Source: Silene conica
Lineage: Eukaryota; Streptophyta; Magnoliopsida; Caryophyllales; Caryophyllaceae
Reading direction: 5' to 3'
Assembly: GCA_029255685.2 (NCBI GenBank)
Contig: CM055313.2
Location: 74,130,641-74,194,640, forward strand
DNA length: 64,000 nt
How positions within the stretch are numbered: the first letter of the stretch is position 1; every line of letters starts with the position of its first letter. Position numbers and translations under genes: made by a program. Below, in pieces: positions 22,242 through 34,601 of the stretch. The notes beneath the pieces were generated by a model, which saw nothing but the letters and a program-made list of their open reading frames with translations, was not told the DNA's origin and searched no databases.

Positions 22242-25200
22242 ATGCCTTCTACTCACTTACTCCTCGAAGAACCTATTCGCATGGCTTCCATTCTCGAGCC
22301 TTCTAAATCCGTACCTTTCTCCTCTTTCTACCTTTTTTTTTCGCGCGAATCTACTTCATTTGATTTGATTTTGATTTTGTTAATTTTACGCAGAATTTTT
22401 TCTCCGCGATGACGAAGATCGTTGGTACGCTTGGACCGCGATCTCAATCCGTTGAACTGATTTCTGGCTTACTTAACGCTGGAATGTCTGGTAATTTTCA
22501 TCTACTTTGTTCATTTTTTTTGGTTTAATTAATGTTATTAATGTAAGAGTTGCGATATCTAGGGTTTATGTTTCGATTTGTGGATTGAATTTTGAAATTT
22601 GGTGGTGTAGTCGCCAGATTTGACTTTTCATGGGGAGATGCTGAGACTCATCGTCAAACTCTGGAGAATTTGAAGATTGCTGTTAAAGCTACTAAGAAGT
22701 TGTGCGCTGTATGTCGTTTTAATCGTTGCGTTGCGTTTCGTTTCGTTTATTTTATTTCTGTTCTAGCTATTATCTCTAGAGTGATTATACTTGATCTAAG
22801 CTCTGGAGCTTAGTAAGGTGAATATTTTAATGAAAATATGAATTGGCTGCTTAACATCACTTGAGGCTGGTTTTCTTTTCATCAAATCGAACATGTGATT
22901 GTAGTTAATAGAAGTTAGTTATTGATGCTAGCAAATATTAATTTGTAACTAGTGATGATTATAGATTAGTGTACTTGGGTGCTCATTTGCGAACAAGACA
23001 ATCATAATTACTAGTTTTAAACTCATGCAAAAAATGAATGGGTTGCTTTTAAAGTCTATTGGAATTTGGAAGTATCTTAATCTTAGATGTAAGAATAATA
23101 TCAACTCGATCAACTCGTCTCGTTTGTCGTCTCGTTTTTCAACTAATTTGTAGATATGGGTATTAGATAATATATATACATCCATGTTTCGTATTAAAAA
23201 TTATTTTTTATTTATATATATGATTTTTCATCTGTATTTGTTATATTTTTTATCTACATAAAAAATATTGTATGATTTTTTGGTTATATGGAATTTCAGA
23301 ATTTTTTTTGTTGTGAACCCCAACTAAAAAGCACGAGGAACCAATGAAAATCTTCTAAAAGACTTTGCTTTTATACTAGGTAGATATTTAGGATTGTTGT
23401 TAAATATACGGCACTGTTGTTCGCTAAATTAAGTGAGCATTGGTGAATATGCTTTGTTCTAAGGATTTGTTTGGATAGTAAAAGTGGAGGAAACGGACGG
23501 GAAAAGAAGGGGGGATGTCGGAATGGCGAAATGGGGTTTTCCCTCCGTATTTCTCCATTGTTGGAGGGATTTTTATTAGGCTTGCAGGAGAGAAAGTGGA
23601 TCTTTCCGTTTCCCTCTTATCCCATGTGCTTGCCAATCAAGAGGTATTGACCTCTCCCATCCAGCAGAAGTCATCGATCTAAAATCCAAACAAGTCCTAA
23701 GTTTAACTAATTATCTTTTAGCTTTGATTGGAATTTGTTCCTTCCATCTCCCTAACTGTCTGACTAGAGCCCTAGAGCCTTTGGTTGATTTTTTTGTGTA
23801 TGCTACAAATCCACTACCCGTTCATTTGTTGAAGTATTCATTAACTGTGAAGAGGTTGTCAGTTAGGATATCACCAAATCCCACTTTATGTAATCTCATC
23901 TAATTTAGTAAATAACGAAGTTTCCATTGCTGAGTTATGAAAAGTTCTGGTACTCTTAAATGTTGGTGTATTTTGCTTAAAAGGAAGTAAATTCTCGTGT
24001 TGCTCATTAAAGTAGCAAGAGATTAACATCATTTCCGTGGATCTCAGGTCATGCTAGATACTGTTGGAGCAGAGTTGCAAGTTGTAAATAAAAGTGGACA
24101 AGCAATTTCTCTCATAGAAGATGAATTTGTCACTCTTACGCCAAATCTAGAGACAGATGCTTCTTCAAGTATATTACCCATCAATTACAATGGACTTGCA
24201 AAGGTTTGTGCATCGAATGTTTGATCATGTGTAGTAGCTATAGGTTGGTTGGTCAGCTGTTAAAACACTAACTTCCGCAAAATCTTTTTTATTTACAACT
24301 TCTGCACTTTTAGCAATGTTTATGTACGTGTTTAAGGTTTTAGTGTTAAGGTTTAGTCTATCACTTTAATACTAACTTCCTCAACATCAACTTCTGTGCT
24401 TCGAGCAATGGTTAATATTCCTGTTAAGGTTTTAGTTTTCACTCTACAGAGTATTATTCTTGTGTCCTAATTTACGTCTGTAAATATTTTGAAGAGCATT
24501 AATTCTTGCTCCCGTATTCATATGCGCACCAGCAGCATTTATGGTGAGGATTATGAACTTGCAATCTCTGATTGTAAATTTGTAATAGGCTCACTAGATG
24601 GGGTTAGCAGAGGACTTTGTAAATCAGAATTTGTACTATCATGTTATTAGCGATGAGCTGCTTTGAACTAAAAGTATAGGCTGGATTCCTGATCAATATC
24701 TGTTTTGGTTTAGTTGAAAGGAAAATCACCCTGTATCCTCTCCCTTGTAACTTTACACAATGTGATCATGTGATGTGCTGCTTGTTGGTCCAGTTTTCTC
24801 CATTATAATTTCAAGCCGTCTTCTAGAAGCTTTTCCTCCCAATTTGTTTAAAACTTTGGTCACTATATTTATTTCAAAGCTTAAATTGTTCAGCAATATT
24901 GAGGTTGACATTCTTTGATTTTTCAATTTCGGGGGAATATTAGCCATTATTTTAATATTTAGGACGATGGTTTGTCTATATGGAACCTGAAGAACAATTT
25001 TTGCTATTTTTGCAATACTGAACTGACTTCAATGATCTTGCAGGCAGTGAAGAAGGGAGATATGATCTTTATGGGTAAATATTTGTTTACAGGAAGTGAG
25101 ACCACATCAGTTTGGCTAGAGGTATGCCCCTAGATTACTTATGTATGGGCTCAGTTTCTATAATTTAGGTTTACTTTTGGGTTTCTGTAGACTTTTTAAT

Positions 25201-28200
25201 GGTCCATGTTGTGTTGAGTCTGTTGACTTAGTTGGAACGATACTTATGTTCTTTTGGTGCATGTATTATTGATCAGGTTTCTGAGACAAAAGGGGACGAC
25301 ATTGTTTGTATGATCAAGAATTCTGCAACATTGGATGGAACACTGTTTACTTTGCATGCTTCACAAGTTCCCATTGATATGCCCACTCTCTCGGAGAAAG
25401 ATAAGGAGGTAAGTCGCTCGCAGACTCAGTTAATACAATGTTTTTAACTTTCCTGCATTTTTGCTTAAGAAAGTTTGTTTTTGTAGATTTCTTTCTATTA
25501 AACTTTTTCTTCTTTTTGTGATGCCTCAGGTCATAAGCACTTGGGGGGTTCAAAACAAAATTGACTTCCTTTCACTATCATATACTCGTCATGCAGAGGA
25601 TGTTCGTCAGGTAGGGGGTGTTACATAAATGATTCTATTGTGCTTATGGCTCTTGGTAAGTTGTAGACGATAAGTAGTATTATTCAACCTTCTTTGATCC
25701 TTAATTGCGCAGGCTCGGGAGCTGCTGTCAAGTTTAGGTGATCTAAGCCAGACACAAATATATGCGAAGATTGAAAATGTAGAGGTGAGCGCTACTATAG
25801 TTTGGTTTAAGGAGCTTGTATGCTTACAAGTTACAATCATGTCTAAATATCTTACCGATAAATAATTTTATTCTGTATCTTATGTTACTGTTGTGTAGGG
25901 CTTGACCCACTTCGATGAAATTCTCCAAGAGGCCGATGGAATCATTCTTTCTCGTGGAAATTTGGGAATTGATCTCCCACCTGAGAAGGTGTGCCTGCTA
26001 TAATGTTCTTTAAGAACATCTTTCTTTGTTCAGTTTGCTAAATAGTACGTCCTCCGTAATATCATGATAGTACCATTACTTTCTGGCACATTGTTTCTTC
26101 AAGAGGAACTTTGATCGTTTTTTTCCAACATGTACTTTCTCCATTCACCTCCACTCTATACCACTTTCTATTTTATACAATATTCACAAGTTACCATTCA
26201 ATTTCAATTTTCTCTCAATACATAAGTGAAAATATATTCATGTGAGATCTTGTTTGATTCGTCTTTACAAGTACATTAAAAATATCTAACTTCTATAATT
26301 TTTGCAAATACGTAGCTAACGATTGTTAGCGCGTAAAACATGTGTTGACAAACGTCAAAAAACAAAGTGGTAGACTGGAGTTGAATGGAGGAAGTATATG
26401 TCACTTTTTTTTTGCGGTAAATAATATTTTGTGAAAGATGTTTTGATAATAAATTTAAATATTTTATTTTTATTTTTTAATAGTTTTTATTTCCAAGATA
26501 TTTATGGTCAAAGTTTGGTTACTTTGATCCTAAAAAAATAAAGATGAGAAAATAGAAAAATGGAGGGAATAATAAATAAAATGGTGAGTGAGTCACGTTT
26601 ACAGTAAACTAATTAAGTTAGTTAGAATGTAACCATACTCCTAACATCCACTCACAAGTCACAACGCCAAAGTCCTGAAGAACTAACTTACATCGCAAAG
26701 CCACCACATCACCACCATCACAGGAAACTAGGAAAGTCATCTCCGCGACCTCCATCTAAGTTCATCTCCCAGTCCCGTCCATGGCCCACGATCTTATCCA
26801 ACATCACCAGTCCGGACTCCCCCTTCCACGTTCTCGACCACTGTCCACACATTACCAATCGACTTTCCACCAACTCTTTTATCGACTGGTGGAAGATATG
26901 TAGTGCTTAGCTGGCATTGCTGCGTTGGGAACGAAGGTCTAGAATAGGTTTGATCTTGTGGCAGGCTTACAGTGGCGTGTGGCCACATGGTGCTGCTGTG
27001 GGTGGTCGCATTTGTCGAGGTGCACGCTGAGTTGTTAGTTGGGGTGGAGAGAGGTGGTAGGTGGGAGGGGAAAGAACTCAAGAAGGTTGTAGATCAGGAG
27101 GATATAAACGGTGGTGGTTGTAGGAGAGAGGTTATTTTAGTTGTGGTTTGATTTTTAATTTGGGTATGAGATTGAAAGTAAGGTTTATTAATGCCATTTT
27201 TGTATTTGTATAGTGTTCATTAGGCAATTCGCCAAATATGAAGAGATGAAATTTTGAAATGTCATAGCATCCCACTTCACTCCCAAAAAGGAATATGGAA
27301 CATTATGACATTACAGAGGAGTACAAGCATTCCTTGCATTGTTTGGTACTTTAGTGCATGTATTTCGTGGCTCATTTATGACGAGTTGTTATCTGCTTCT
27401 TTTGAAGGTGTTTTTGTTCCAAAAGGCAGCTTTACATAGATGCAATATGGTTGGCAAGCCAGCTGTTGTTACTCGTGTGGTTGACAGCATGACCAATAAC
27501 CTAAGGCCTACTCGTGCTGAGGCCACTGATGTTGCTAATGCTGTGTTGGATGGTTAGTGATCTCAGTTACCCTCGAGCCACTGTTAGAAATTCATTGTTA
27601 TCTTGCCTTTTTTCTCTTTCATTCGCATATTTGCTTCCTATTGTTTTGATACAGATATTTTTATCTTTCAATATATCGTAGTCTTTGATCTATGTGTGTC
27701 TAAGAAAATGGTGCTTGAACTTTGGCTTTGCTTTACTCATGTTGATGTTGACCGCCTTCTATGGTTGGATATGGGGTGCAGGAAGTGATGCAATTCTACT
27801 TGGAGCTGAGACATTCAGAGGCTTGTACCCTATTGAAACTGTCAAAACTGTTGATAGAATTTGCTTTGAGGTTGGTTAAATTACAGACTTTTCCTTAACA
27901 ACTTAACTGTCATATTTCTGTCTTTCTTTTAAGCACAATGATTTTGAGTTTTCGACTGTGCAGGCTGAGAAAGTGCTTAATCAAGATGCATATTTCAAGA
28001 AAACTGTTAAGTTTGTGGGTGAACCAATGTCTCACTTGGAATCTATTGCTTCATCTGCTGTAAGCTCTTCATGGAAACTCTAGTATTTCTTTTCGTATAC
28101 AAGTCCTGCAATTTTTTTATTCTTTATCTGATATTGGGTCTTTCGCTCTATCTGTAGGTGCGGGCTGCCTTAAAGGTGAAGGCATCCGTTATCATCTGCT

Positions 28201-30933
28201 TTACTTCCTCTGGAAGAGCTGCAAGGTATTTCTAGTAAAATTATAAGAACCATTGTTTTGCTCTATTAACGGTCCGCTGTAAGCTCCATAAATTGAAAGC
28301 TAGAGGTGAATAAGGACCCAGAAATTTCCATGCATTAAGTTCATTTGTTCTTATCTTGAATAAACGTCATTCACTACATTATTCATTGTTGTATATAAAT
28401 CCTCCTGATTAGATTGGCCAGTTTCTGCATGGTTTATCGATTTCTGTCTGGAATATATAACTAATCATTATTATGGTGCTTGTTTATGCAGATTAATTGC
28501 TAAATATAGGCCAACAATGCCAGTTCTCTCTGTTGTGATTCCCCGTCTTAAGACGAACCAACTAAAATGGAGTTTTACTGGTGCCTTTGAGGTATGGTGC
28601 TTACAATCCGACATTGTTAAGTTTGCTGTTAGAAAGTAATCAACTTATTTTACGGGGCATTCAAATTAATGGTCCTATTTTGACATTTATCATTGTGTAG
28701 TCGTACCAAAGAAGATCTATTTAAATAATAGAGAGGAATCTGCAAGCACTTTGAAGTTTGAATAGTGTAGTAAAACATGATATAAAAAAGATAAACCAAG
28801 ATACTTTCTCTATATTGGGGAACTGAGGATTCATTGGGAGTGTTATTTCCTTTGTTTAACATTTTTTTCACAATGGAACAATTTTCCGTAGTTATTTGTT
28901 TGTGTTTAACAATCAACAAATAACTGTGTGAAATAGAAGAATGGAAAACATTAAAGTAGCAAAGTAGAGATTCAAACAAAAATAAAAGTTAAAAGATTTC
29001 ATATGCATCCCTGCCCCCGGTTGCAACGCTATTTTTACTTCAATCTCAAATACACCCATATCCTACAGTTACCCTCTTCCATGTTTACTCTCATGCTTTC
29101 CCTACATTTATAACATGTTCATTTTTTTGATATATTTGTCCAGAATTGCCACCGCCCACAATGATACATTTGTTTATATATCAAATAGAGTGTCGGACTA
29201 ACTATTGATTTTGGATTGTGAATTGTGATGCATAAGCCAAATGACTCACTAAACTATTTCACTTTTTTTTTTTTGGAAAATAGTTGTCATGCTATGCAAT
29301 TGAAGGTTTGTTCGATCACGCTCATGACAAATGTAACTTTCAGTGGGTTTGGAAATTTAATATTCCACCAAAATTGAAGTTTTTTCTTTGGAAAGCATGT
29401 GTTGACGGTCTTCCAACAAAAGATAGACTTCTCAAAAGTCATATTAATGTCCCACCTCATTGCATTTTGTGTAACTATCCTAGTGAAAATAAAGATCATT
29501 TCTTTTACGAATGTCCTTTGATCAGGTCCATTATCCAAGAAATGAGCATTACTAGTTACAATAACTTTTTGACAAAGTATGATAATATTGCAAGTCAAAA
29601 TTTTCTAATGAAGCTTAATTATCTAAAAGACTTAATTCCACAAAATGATTTCGTTAAGATCATTTTTATTTGGTGGAATGCATGGTTTTATAGAAATGAT
29701 ATTATCTTTAATAACGTTAATTTCAATATAAACAAACTTATTACGTTATGTAATAATAGCATTAAGGCCTGGAACGAAACTAGACATAAAGATCTTAACA
29801 ATCTTGAGAAAGTAAAGTGTGTTAGAAACACTTCTAGTAAGAAGGAAATCTGGTGGGAGAAACCTAGAAATGGTTTTTTAAAGCTAAATTTTGACGGGTC
29901 GAGAATAAATGGCAATAAAGCTGCTTTAGGATATTGTATAAGAGATCATAATGGTGAAGTCGTGTTGCTAGGTGCAAAAAAGTGCAGATCTAATAGTATT
30001 ATTGTCGCAGAAGCACTCGCCTTAAAAGAAGGTATTTTAGCCGCTAAACACCTAGGAATCTCTAAGTTAATTGTGGAGGGTGATAATTTATGTGTTATCA
30101 ACTCCCTCCGTAGCACTTGGCAAATCCCGTGGGAAATCTCTAGTATTATCAAGGATGTGAAACTTGATCTTCATCTTTTCGATGAAGTGATAATTAAACA
30201 TTGCTTCCGTGAAGCCAACAAAGTTGCTGACTTCATGGCTTCCGTTGGACATTCATGTCCAACTCTTTCGAGGTGGGTTGAAAGCCGGTGGCTTCAACTT
30301 ACCTTACTCATTCGAAAGGATGAGATAGGTTGGTCATATCCAAGAGGATCAACCTAGTTTCCTTACCTTATCAAAAAAAAAAAAATGCGCAATTTTCATT
30401 TTGGTTTAAAAGCAGCCTCTTGTTTTTGTTCATTTTGTCCACTAAGGAAGTCTTATTTTGCCATATACTGCTCTCTTTTGGTTGTCGGCTTGGAGCTGTG
30501 GTCTTAATTTGATTCATTCATTTCTCACTTATTTATGTTTTCCTGTGCAATCTGTTTGCATTTTCTTGAACCCTTTTATCTTCTCTTGTATCATCAGGCC
30601 AGGCAGTCACTGATTGTCCGTGGTCTCTTCCCCATGCTTGCTGATCCCAGACACCCTGTAAGTTTGCATCCTCAATCTCAAGTATTCTTTTCTCAGTTCA
30701 CTTAGTTAAGGATGTCTATAGCCTATAGGTTTGTAATGACTGGGGTTGATTGAAATAACTAAGCTGTTGAAATAATACAGGCTGATTCAACAAGTGCAAC
30801 AAATGAATCCGTATTGAAGGTCGCTCTCGAGCACGGGAAGGCTCTTGGTATCATCAAATCACATGACCGAGTCGTCGTTTGTCAGAAGGTTGGCGATGAT
30901 TCTGTGGTCAAGATCATTGAGCTGGATGATTAG
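22242..30933 (+). CDS. Cytosolic pyruvate kinase
   Basis: Transfers phosphate from phosphoenolpyruvate to ADP, the last step of glycolysis. Sixteen exons join in frame: 22242-22310, 22394-22490, 22611-22708, 24048-24203, 25044-25121, 25277-25408, 25530-25610, 25713-25784, 25899-25988, 27408-27552, 27782-27870, 27964-28059, 28158-28225, 28492-28591, 30598-30657, 30781-30933 (1584 nt, 527 aa), all with GT-AG borders. Visible motifs: 'TKIVGTLGP' (30-38), 'ARFDFSWGD' (57-65), '[10 protein letters not shown]' with the catalytic Lys256 and metal-binding Glu258, '[13 protein letters not shown]' (279-291), and the C-terminal '[19 protein letters not shown]' domain. No transit peptide precedes the core, and the length fits plant cytosolic isoforms. 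Asn282 stands where many pyruvate kinases have Asp; I believe plant cytosolic forms commonly have Asn. Intron 9 holds a MITE and intron 14 a LINE. Confidence 0.96.
26135..26394. mobile_element. Mariner-derived (Stowaway-like) MITE in pyruvate kinase intron 9
   Basis: Ends CTTTCTCCATTCACCTCCA and TGGAGTTGAATGGAGGAAG are inverted copies; TA lies on both sides (26133-26134, 26395-26396). The 260-bp body is non-coding. The ends match the Mariner-like element at 20021-21774 at most positions. The rest of the 1.4-kb intron (to 27407) has no recognisable element. Confidence 0.82.
29190..30384 (+). mobile_element. 5'-truncated L1-type LINE in pyruvate kinase intron 14
   Basis: The 3' end is marked by a run of 13 A's (about 30372-30384) right after the reading frame (29284-30357, read through without stops). 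The insert lies in the sense orientation inside intron 14 (28592-30597). Most of ORF2 (endonuclease and RT) is missing, the usual outcome of aborted target-primed reverse transcription. The 5' boundary (about 29190) is approximate and I could not find a convincing target duplication. Confidence 0.8.
29284..30357 (+). pseudogene. LINE ORF2 C-terminus: zf-RVT and RNase H
   Basis: This 357-codon open frame is the tail of a LINE ORF2 protein. The zf-RVT zinc-binding region comes first ('[19 protein letters not shown]', '[19 protein letters not shown]', residues about 18-80). A plant RVT_3-type RNase H follows from about residue 200 ('[19 protein letters not shown]', '[11 protein letters not shown]', '[10 protein letters not shown]'), ending '[15 protein letters not shown]'. 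The D-E-D residues expected for RNase H (D in NFDG, E in AEALAL, D in EGDN) and a late 'NKVAD' aspartate are all present, so the domain looks intact. There is no stop or frameshift. It lacks RT and endonuclease and probably has no promoter of its own. Confidence 0.85.
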
Positions 30934-32809
30934 ATCGTAAATCTTCAGCCTTTTACTATATTTTGAGTTAATCGAATATGATGCTATTTGGGAATATGTT
31001 AGCGTTTGGCAGGCAAAACACAGGACATAAATGACGACAGAATTTTTGGTTGTTAACATGTGATCCTTGGCAATCGTTAGTCTCCTGAGAGACTGTATTG
31101 TATAAAAAAATTGTGAGAATTGTTTTAAATGCATCACCGGGATAAATGAAACGGTCTCACAAAATGTTGTGGAAGACCGTTTCTTTGAGATACTGCAAGT
31201 CACTCTGTGACCATGTGAAGTCATGGGTGAAATGATCTCGAATTTATAGCTGTAGCATTTATCAAGTTTGATTTTATTGTTTATGCAGCTTTCATATTTT
31301 GAATCAGGGCTTTGATTAGAAGAGTATACTTCGGAAACGCTAACTAATGGTTGATACTACTATGTGCAGCATGTGTGTATTTGTTGACTGTCCAATCTAC
31401 CCGTCATTAGTCCCTTTTTTCTGTGCAGTGTGTTTGATTGTAACACAATAATTACGGTACCAATCTTCTCATTGCCGATGAAGGAATGGAAATAGCTGTT
31501 AATGTCGGAGAAATAATTTAAGTTTTGTTACAAATATATTAAGGTTGCGTTTGAAAACACGGAATTGATTATATTTTAATGATTTCAATTGTAGAAATCT
31601 AAAATGTTTGAATTCAATTCCAAAAGCTTTTCTGAAATTGCGTTTAGAAAACCCATGGAATTGGAGTTGGAATTGTACTTGGGCGTTGCGGTCATCGGAT
31701 TTTTTTTTTCGAAAAAATATATATTGTCGCGAAATATATTTGCGCTTGGAAAAAATATCATAAATAAAAATATCGCGATGAAATTTGTATAACAAAATAA
31801 ATGTGAGAAGTGATGAAATTGAAATGATAATTGAAATGACTATTATATGATAGTTATTTGAGACTCAAAATCTAACTAGCTTGTTAAGGAAATTGAATTA
31901 ATTTCAATTCCAAATTCTAATGGTTCCTAAACACTTCGGTAGATCAGACTTAGGACAGACTGATTGTCATGTTAACGGAAACCATGTGGACTGATTGTCA
32001 TATTCAGCGCTCAATGGAAGAAACAATCTTGTTAGTGAATACGAAACATATTGATGTCTCAACACAAATTCTTATTTGTAATGGCACTATTGTCTCAAAA
32101 CTTACTTAATGTCTCAATAACTTAGAAAAAAAGGAATATATATTATATGTATTATCTTAGAATTTCTTTGTTTTTGTGCTTAAGTATAGTTTTTCAAAGC
32201 TTTTTTATCTTGCATTTTATTTGTTTGTAAGGATGTGTATTTTTGAGCTTATTAAAATGTTAAATTTTAATTTATTTTTTAAAAATTCAAATTTAACTTG
32301 ACTTATATAGAATGTTTTTGAATTTTATTGTATTTTTTTAGTTTAATATTTAAGTGAATGAATTTAAAAACTTTATTGTAAAACTCAAACTTTAAAATAA
32401 AACTCGAAAATATTATTACGATACTCAAAAATTATAATACTGGAGATATGATATCGGATGTATAATCTACCTATTGAATAACTCATCGGGAAACCGATTC
32501 TCTAAATATTGTGATTTTAACTGAAGCTTGAGAACTTGAAACTAAACTAAAACTTTAATTAAACCAATTACAACTCATTTATATTCCTCCTAATCCATAC
32601 CAATCTCCCTTTAAATAACAAGAACACACAAGTTACACCAATATAATATAATATCATATCATTTTTCTAACCACCAAAATGATTTATAATCGTCATATTT
32701 TCCCAATCCTATCCAAATTTGAGTCAATGTTCTATAAGACCCCACACAACACATACTAACGCAAATTTTCATTGAGACGTGATATTGGTATTAAGTTTAA
32801 AATTCGTTA
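30934..32809. other. 3' flank of pyruvate kinase and intergenic DNA
   Basis: About 30934-31300 probably holds the pyruvate kinase 3' UTR. From 31548 to about 31935 the two ends ('GCGTTTGAAAACACGGAATTG' type on the left, 'CAATTCCAAATTCTAATGGTTCCTAAAC' type on the right) are roughly inverted, suggesting a decayed MITE of about 390 bp. At 31950-32010 'GACTGATTGTCAT' occurs twice. The remainder is AT-rich with no gene. Confidence 0.35.
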
Positions 32810-32814
32810 ATGAT

Positions 32815-33705
32815 TTATACGTGCATATGCCACTGTTCTTCCTCCTTATGTATTGAATCTCTTCCTCATCGTTTTCGGGATTGTGCTATTGCACAGAGGA
32901 TTTGGAGTAGCTCACCACTAGGGATTTGTGTGGGTTTTGATGATCATATTCCTAATTATGATTGGATCCCTAACTGGATAGTCTATTTGCGAAAGGTGGA
33001 TCCTTCTGACGAGGCGGTCTGCTATTTTATTACTACAGTCTGAGCTATTTGGAATTTTAGGAATTCTCTTGTTTTCCGTAGTGTTGAAGGGCATCTTTCG
33101 ATTTTCCTGGATCAAATTTACAAAGATGTTTAGACATTATGACATCTAAGAAGTAAAGTGCCTATACTACTCTTAGACAAAGTTTTCTTTCTCCGGATTG
33201 CTTAGCGGACTACGATCTAATTCGTGGTAGTTTCCCACGCCAACTTGTAGGGATGCAGAAGTGTCTTGTGTGTTGTAGAATTAAGGTTGATGCGGCTTGG
33301 ACAAAGAATTTCAAGGGTGCTGCTGGCTGGGTCTTCTTTGATGCTGAAGGGTTTATTTTTCGCAAAGTTTCAGTCATTCTATGGGCTATGAACCCTCTTC
33401 ATGCAGAGGGGTTGGCATTATTTGAGGCACTTAAGTCTGCTTTGGATTTTGGGATAAGACATATTGATGTAGCCTCAGATTGCCTCAATCTGGTTTTACA
33501 ACTCTCGGGGTTGGTGTTTTGGTCAGTACCTTCGACGGATTGCTGTTAAAATAGAAGTACTTTTATAGTTTTATCATGTTTTTACTGTGTATCTCTTAGC
33601 CATTGCCCTAGAAAACTGAATAGGATTGCTCATCAACTAGCCTTTTTTGCGGCTAGGAGATGATATATATCCTATTTTTATGATCTATATGTTAAAAAAA
33701 AATCA
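32815..33705 (+). pseudogene. Decayed LINE ORF2 C-terminus
   Basis: Fragments of the same two LINE domains as in the pyruvate kinase intron: a zf-RVT part ('SLPHRFRDCAIAQRIWSS', about 32850-32920, continuing to a stop near 33041) and an RVT_3 RNase H part from about 33270 ('IKVDAAWTKNFKGAAGWVF', 'MNPLHAEGLALFEALKSAL', 'IDVASDCLNLV'). A late frame near 33615-33660 reads 'RKLNRIAHQLAFFAARR', the usual RNase H tail. Several stops and frame changes break it. An A-rich run at about 33692-33702 may be the poly(A) tail. Confidence 0.78.
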
Positions 33706-33773
33706 AAAACAAAATGTATAAAAGAAACTCAAAAATATCATGTATTCCCGTCTTAAGAATGGCAAATTGAAAA

Positions 33774-34250
33774 TACAAATTCTCGGTTGGACTTGTGACG
33801 ATAACTTATACGTAGTACATGTAAGAAGGCAACTAAAAAAATTATGAGAGATCACAAGTGGTGACCGTAACCGTCACAGCAAAGACGGAGTGAATCAAGA
33901 ATTCCCTAATCCTGATCCACAATAGCGTAAATGTTTAATGTTGTAGAATATACCCCACACAATATTAACAACCGTCCGTTTTGCTTCAGATCACAAGTTC
34001 TGTATGAAACAATAAGACCTCTCATGATTGCAAATAACATGGGTGGTGTCACATCCATGTGCTTTCTCACCCACCCCCTAAATGGGTATTTTATGCAGCA
34101 GGCTTGTGACTTCTCACAAAAAGGGAGGGAGGACAAGGTGGGGCCACCTTCATGTGCTTTCCACTCGCCTCTTATGCATATTTTGTGAGAGAAAACTGTA
34201 TACGTCACAAACTTATTACGAATACCGCCGTTACAGATGAGAATTTGTAT
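33774..34250. mobile_element. Probable MITE with ACAAATTCTC ends
   Basis: The left end ACAAATTCTCGGTTGGACTT is mirrored by GATGAGAATTTGT on the right, giving a 477-bp candidate. Inside, 'CTTGTGAC' and 'CACATCCATGTGCTTTC / CTTCATGTGCTTTC' recur. Similar 'CACAAATTCTCATTTGTGA' starts occur at 41263 and a relative at about 17694. Target duplication not resolved. Confidence 0.5.
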
Positions 34251-34319
34251 ATTTTATGAGTGGAAATAATATCCATCTTATTATTTCAACAATCTTGGTG
34301 TCTCAAAAAAAAAAAAATT

Positions 34320-34601
34320 AGTGTATGAACAAACTACTCCATCCCTTCCTTCCTTGGGTTCCTCCTCTTCCCCCTTTCCTCCAAAACTCCCAACTCACTT
34401 CCATAACAAAAATCCAACCTTTTTCTTCCTACAAAAACAAATGACAAAAATTCCTAATAAAATCACATAAAATCCCCAAATGAATTCCTCAAAAACCCTC
34501 TTAATCATTCTCTCAATCACCATTACATAATTATCATTATAATTATAAGTATAGTAATAATAAGAAGAATCATTTCATATTATCAAAATTAGTGGGTCAA
34601 A
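34320..34601 (+). promoter_or_regulatory. Upstream/5' UTR region of the F-box PP2 gene
   Basis: Pyrimidine-rich DNA (34340-34420, many CCTCC and CTTCC runs) leads into AT-rich DNA before the ATG at 34602. 'TTATCATTATAATTATAAGTA' type sequence near 34530 is AT-rich but no TATA box can be chosen with confidence. Confidence 0.3.

Noticed and set aside
26794..27081. 95-codon open frame on the minus strand in pyruvate kinase intron 9
   Set aside because: The Ser/Thr/Pro-rich translation looks like low-complexity DNA read in one frame; no domain, start context or splice partner.
33906..34208. 100-codon minus-strand frame upstream of the F-box gene
   Set aside because: It lies inside a MITE-like inverted repeat and has no domain.
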